NCBI GenBank assembly: GCA_025774805.1
Contig: JALGZR010000087.1
Span: 1-15,785 of the forward strand
From: a bacterium
GTDB lineage: Bacteria; ARS69
Length of the DNA: 15,785 nt
Direction: 5' to 3'
The stretch's first letter is position 1, and each line of letters begins with the position of its first letter. The notes beneath the pieces were generated by a model, which was given only the letters and a program-made list of their open reading frames with translations, did no database searches and was not told the DNA's origin. This document shows positions 14,385 through 15,785 of the stretch, piece after piece. The position numbers and the translations under genes are program-made.

Positions 14385-15754
14385 TTTCCGATGCAGAACC
14401 GGGAGAAGATCCGGTCGAGGACCTCCTCTCCCACGGTGCGCCCGGTGATCTCGCCGAGCGCCTCCGCCGCATCGCGGACATCGCCGGCCAAGAGCTCCTC
14501 GCTCTCCCCGTTCTTCCAGGCCATCCCGGCCCGCTCGAGAGCCTCCACGGTGCGACGGATCACGTCCTCGTGCCGCTCCCCGGGGACGATCTCGTCGGCA
14601 GGCTCGCGCCCGACCCCCTCCAGGAGGACCTCCGCAATGCGCTCCCGTACCGAACCGACACCCTCGCCCGTCAGGGCCGAGACGCGGAGCTCGGGCTCGT
14701 TCCGCGGTTTCTTCCGGCCCTCCGGCTCGTCCGCGCCCTCCATCGCCAGATCGATCTTGTTCCCGATCAACACGCGCGGACGACCCGCGGTTCGCCCGAG
14801 GATTCGGAGATCCTCGTCTTCCCACCCCGCCGTCACGTCATGGAGGACGAGACGGAGATCCGCGCGTTCCTCCAGGCGCTCGGCTCGTCGGACGCCCTCG
14901 GCCTCCAGCTCCTCGCCGGTCTCGTGCAGGCCGGCCGTATCGACCAACCGCACCGGCATGCCGCCGACATCGATCCACGCCTCCAGATAGTCGCGCGTCG
15001 TTCCGGGGCTTCGGCTCACCAACGCGCGCTCCTCCTCGAGCAGCGCGTTGAAAAGGCTCGACTTCCCGACGTTCGGCCGCCCGAGAATCACCACGGCCGC
15101 GCCCTCTCGCAATCGACGCCCCCAGGGAATCCTCCGACGGAGATCGTCGATCCTCTCGCGGCACTCCTCGAGCGTCCTTCCGATGGTCTCCCGATCGACC
15201 GCCTCCACGTCCTCCTGGAAATCCAGGTTGAGCTCGAGCCGTGCCAGCAGATCCAGCAGTCGAGCCTCCACCTGCTCGGTGCGGCGCGCGAGCTTTCCCG
15301 CCAGGGCCGCGAGTGCGACGTTGCCACCCCGCTCGGTCCGGGCCGCCACGAGATCCGCCACCGCCTCCGCCTGCGAGAGATCGATTCGTCCACACAGGAA
15401 CGCGCGCTTCGTGAACTCCCCTCGATCCGCCAGGCGCGCCCCGACCTCGAGCAGCGCGCGGAGCACGCGTCGCGCGGGAATCGTACCGCCGTGAACACCG
15501 ATCTCGACCAGGTCCTCGCCCGTGTACGTGCGCGGCGCTCGCATCACGCTGACGAGCGTCTCGTCCAGCACCCGCCCCTCCCGATCATGGAGCCAGGCGT
15601 GGTGCACCGTGTGCGTGGGCACGTCGGTCAGCGGGGGCCGGGTCCGGGCCAGGCGCGCCACGAGATCCACCGCCTCCGGTCCGCTCACGCGGACGATGCC
15701 GACCCCGCTCTCTCCGAGGGCCGTCGCGATCGCCGCGATGGTGTCGGTCTCCAT
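14381..15754 (-). CDS. mnmE: tRNA modification GTPase MnmE (TrmE)
   Basis: This 457-residue protein is complete. Its N-terminal tetrahydrofolate-binding domain (about residues 3-120) begins [22 protein letters not shown] and contains VEIGVHGG and [16 protein letters not shown] helical domain follows, interrupted by a G domain (about 217-378) with GRPNVGKSS (G1, 225-233), GTTRD (G2, 251-255), DTAG (G3, 272-275) and NKID (G4, 332-335). It ends FCIGK, with the conserved C-terminal cysteine (454). With MnmG it modifies wobble uridine 34. GGAGG lies just before the ATG, near the window edge. The genes normally found upstream in this locus (yidC, jag, rnpA) would be outside the window. Transcription probably starts before the window. 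Confidence 0.97.
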   Translation of the reverse strand: METDTIAAIATALGESGVGIVRVSGPEAVDLVARLARTRPPLTDVPTHTVHHAWLHDREGRVLDETLVSVMRAPRTYTGEDLVEIGVHGGTIPARRVLRALLEVGARLADRGEFTKRAFLCGRIDLSQAEAVADLVAARTERGGNVALAALAGKLARRTEQVEARLLDLLARLELNLDFQEDVEAVDRETIGRTLEECRERIDDLRRRIPWGRRLREGAAVVILGRPNVGKSSLFNALLEEERALVSRSPGTTRDYLEAWIDVGGMPVRLVDTAGLHETGEELEAEGVRRAERLEERADLRLVLHDVTAGWEDEDLRILGRTAGRPRVLIGNKIDLAMEGADEPEGRKKPRNEPELRVSALTGEGVGSVRERIAEVLLEGVGREPADEIVPGERHEDVIRRTVEALERAGMAWKNGESEELLAGDVRDAAEALGEITGRTVGEEVLDRIFSRFCIGK

Positions 15755-15785
15755 CGCCTCCGACGATTCAGCTCGCCGGCGCCGG

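Noticed and set aside
14385-14825. A longer mnmG starting inside mnmE
   Set aside because: The added 147 residues are a frame-shifted shadow of the MnmE G domain, and the MnmG family length is met by the start at 14384.

Overview
This is a GC-rich chromosomal segment from a diderm (Gram-negative-type) bacterium. All thirteen genes lie on the minus strand. The order mnmE-mnmG-rsmG-parA-parB is the classical set found near the replication origin. A near-perfect parS site lies just upstream of parA, and there are DnaA-box-like words about 4 kb further on. The window therefore probably lies near oriC, although dnaA is not in view. The outer-membrane proteins (an OmpA-family protein with a signal peptide and calcium-type repeats, and a small beta-barrel ending in an aromatic residue) show a diderm envelope. 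SpoVG, a bactofilin and an M23 peptidase alongside these fit an uncultured lineage of the FCB or delta-proteobacterial kind, such as an Eisenbacteria-like group. That placement is inference, not proof.

Layout from right to left, in the direction of transcription: (1) 15754-11887, mnmE, mnmG and rsmG, overlapping at their stop/start codons: tRNA U34 modification and 16S rRNA m7G methylation. (2) About 720 bp of non-coding DNA holding one copy of a repeat element, parS and a nested inverted repeat. (3) 11163-9389, parA-parB, chromosome segregation. (4) About 660 bp of non-coding DNA with a 15-bp perfect palindrome and a pyrimidine-rich tract carrying a G-quadruplex motif. (5) 8724-7476, a membrane-anchored M23 peptidase and a bactofilin, probably one envelope-shaping operon. 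(6) A non-coding gap with two repeat copies and DnaA-box-like sites, then spoVG (6734-6435). (7) A further repeat copy, then the OmpA/TSP3 protein (5983-4136). (8) Another repeat copy, then a small outer-membrane barrel and an S9C prolyl-oligopeptidase-type peptidase (3703-1104). (9) An ECF sigma factor (839-273) coupled to a membrane protein cut by the window edge, likely its anti-sigma factor.

The most unusual thing here is not a gene. It is a family of about 180-bp GC-rich, hairpin-rich intergenic elements with inverted termini of about 20 bp ending in CTAG. There are five recognisable copies in 8 kb: two intact, one 72-bp short form, one composite or decayed, and one missing an end. All point the same way, all lie downstream of genes, and two begin exactly at the stop codon of the preceding gene. 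No transposase is present, so they look like MITE-like or REP-like elements that may act as 3' structures.
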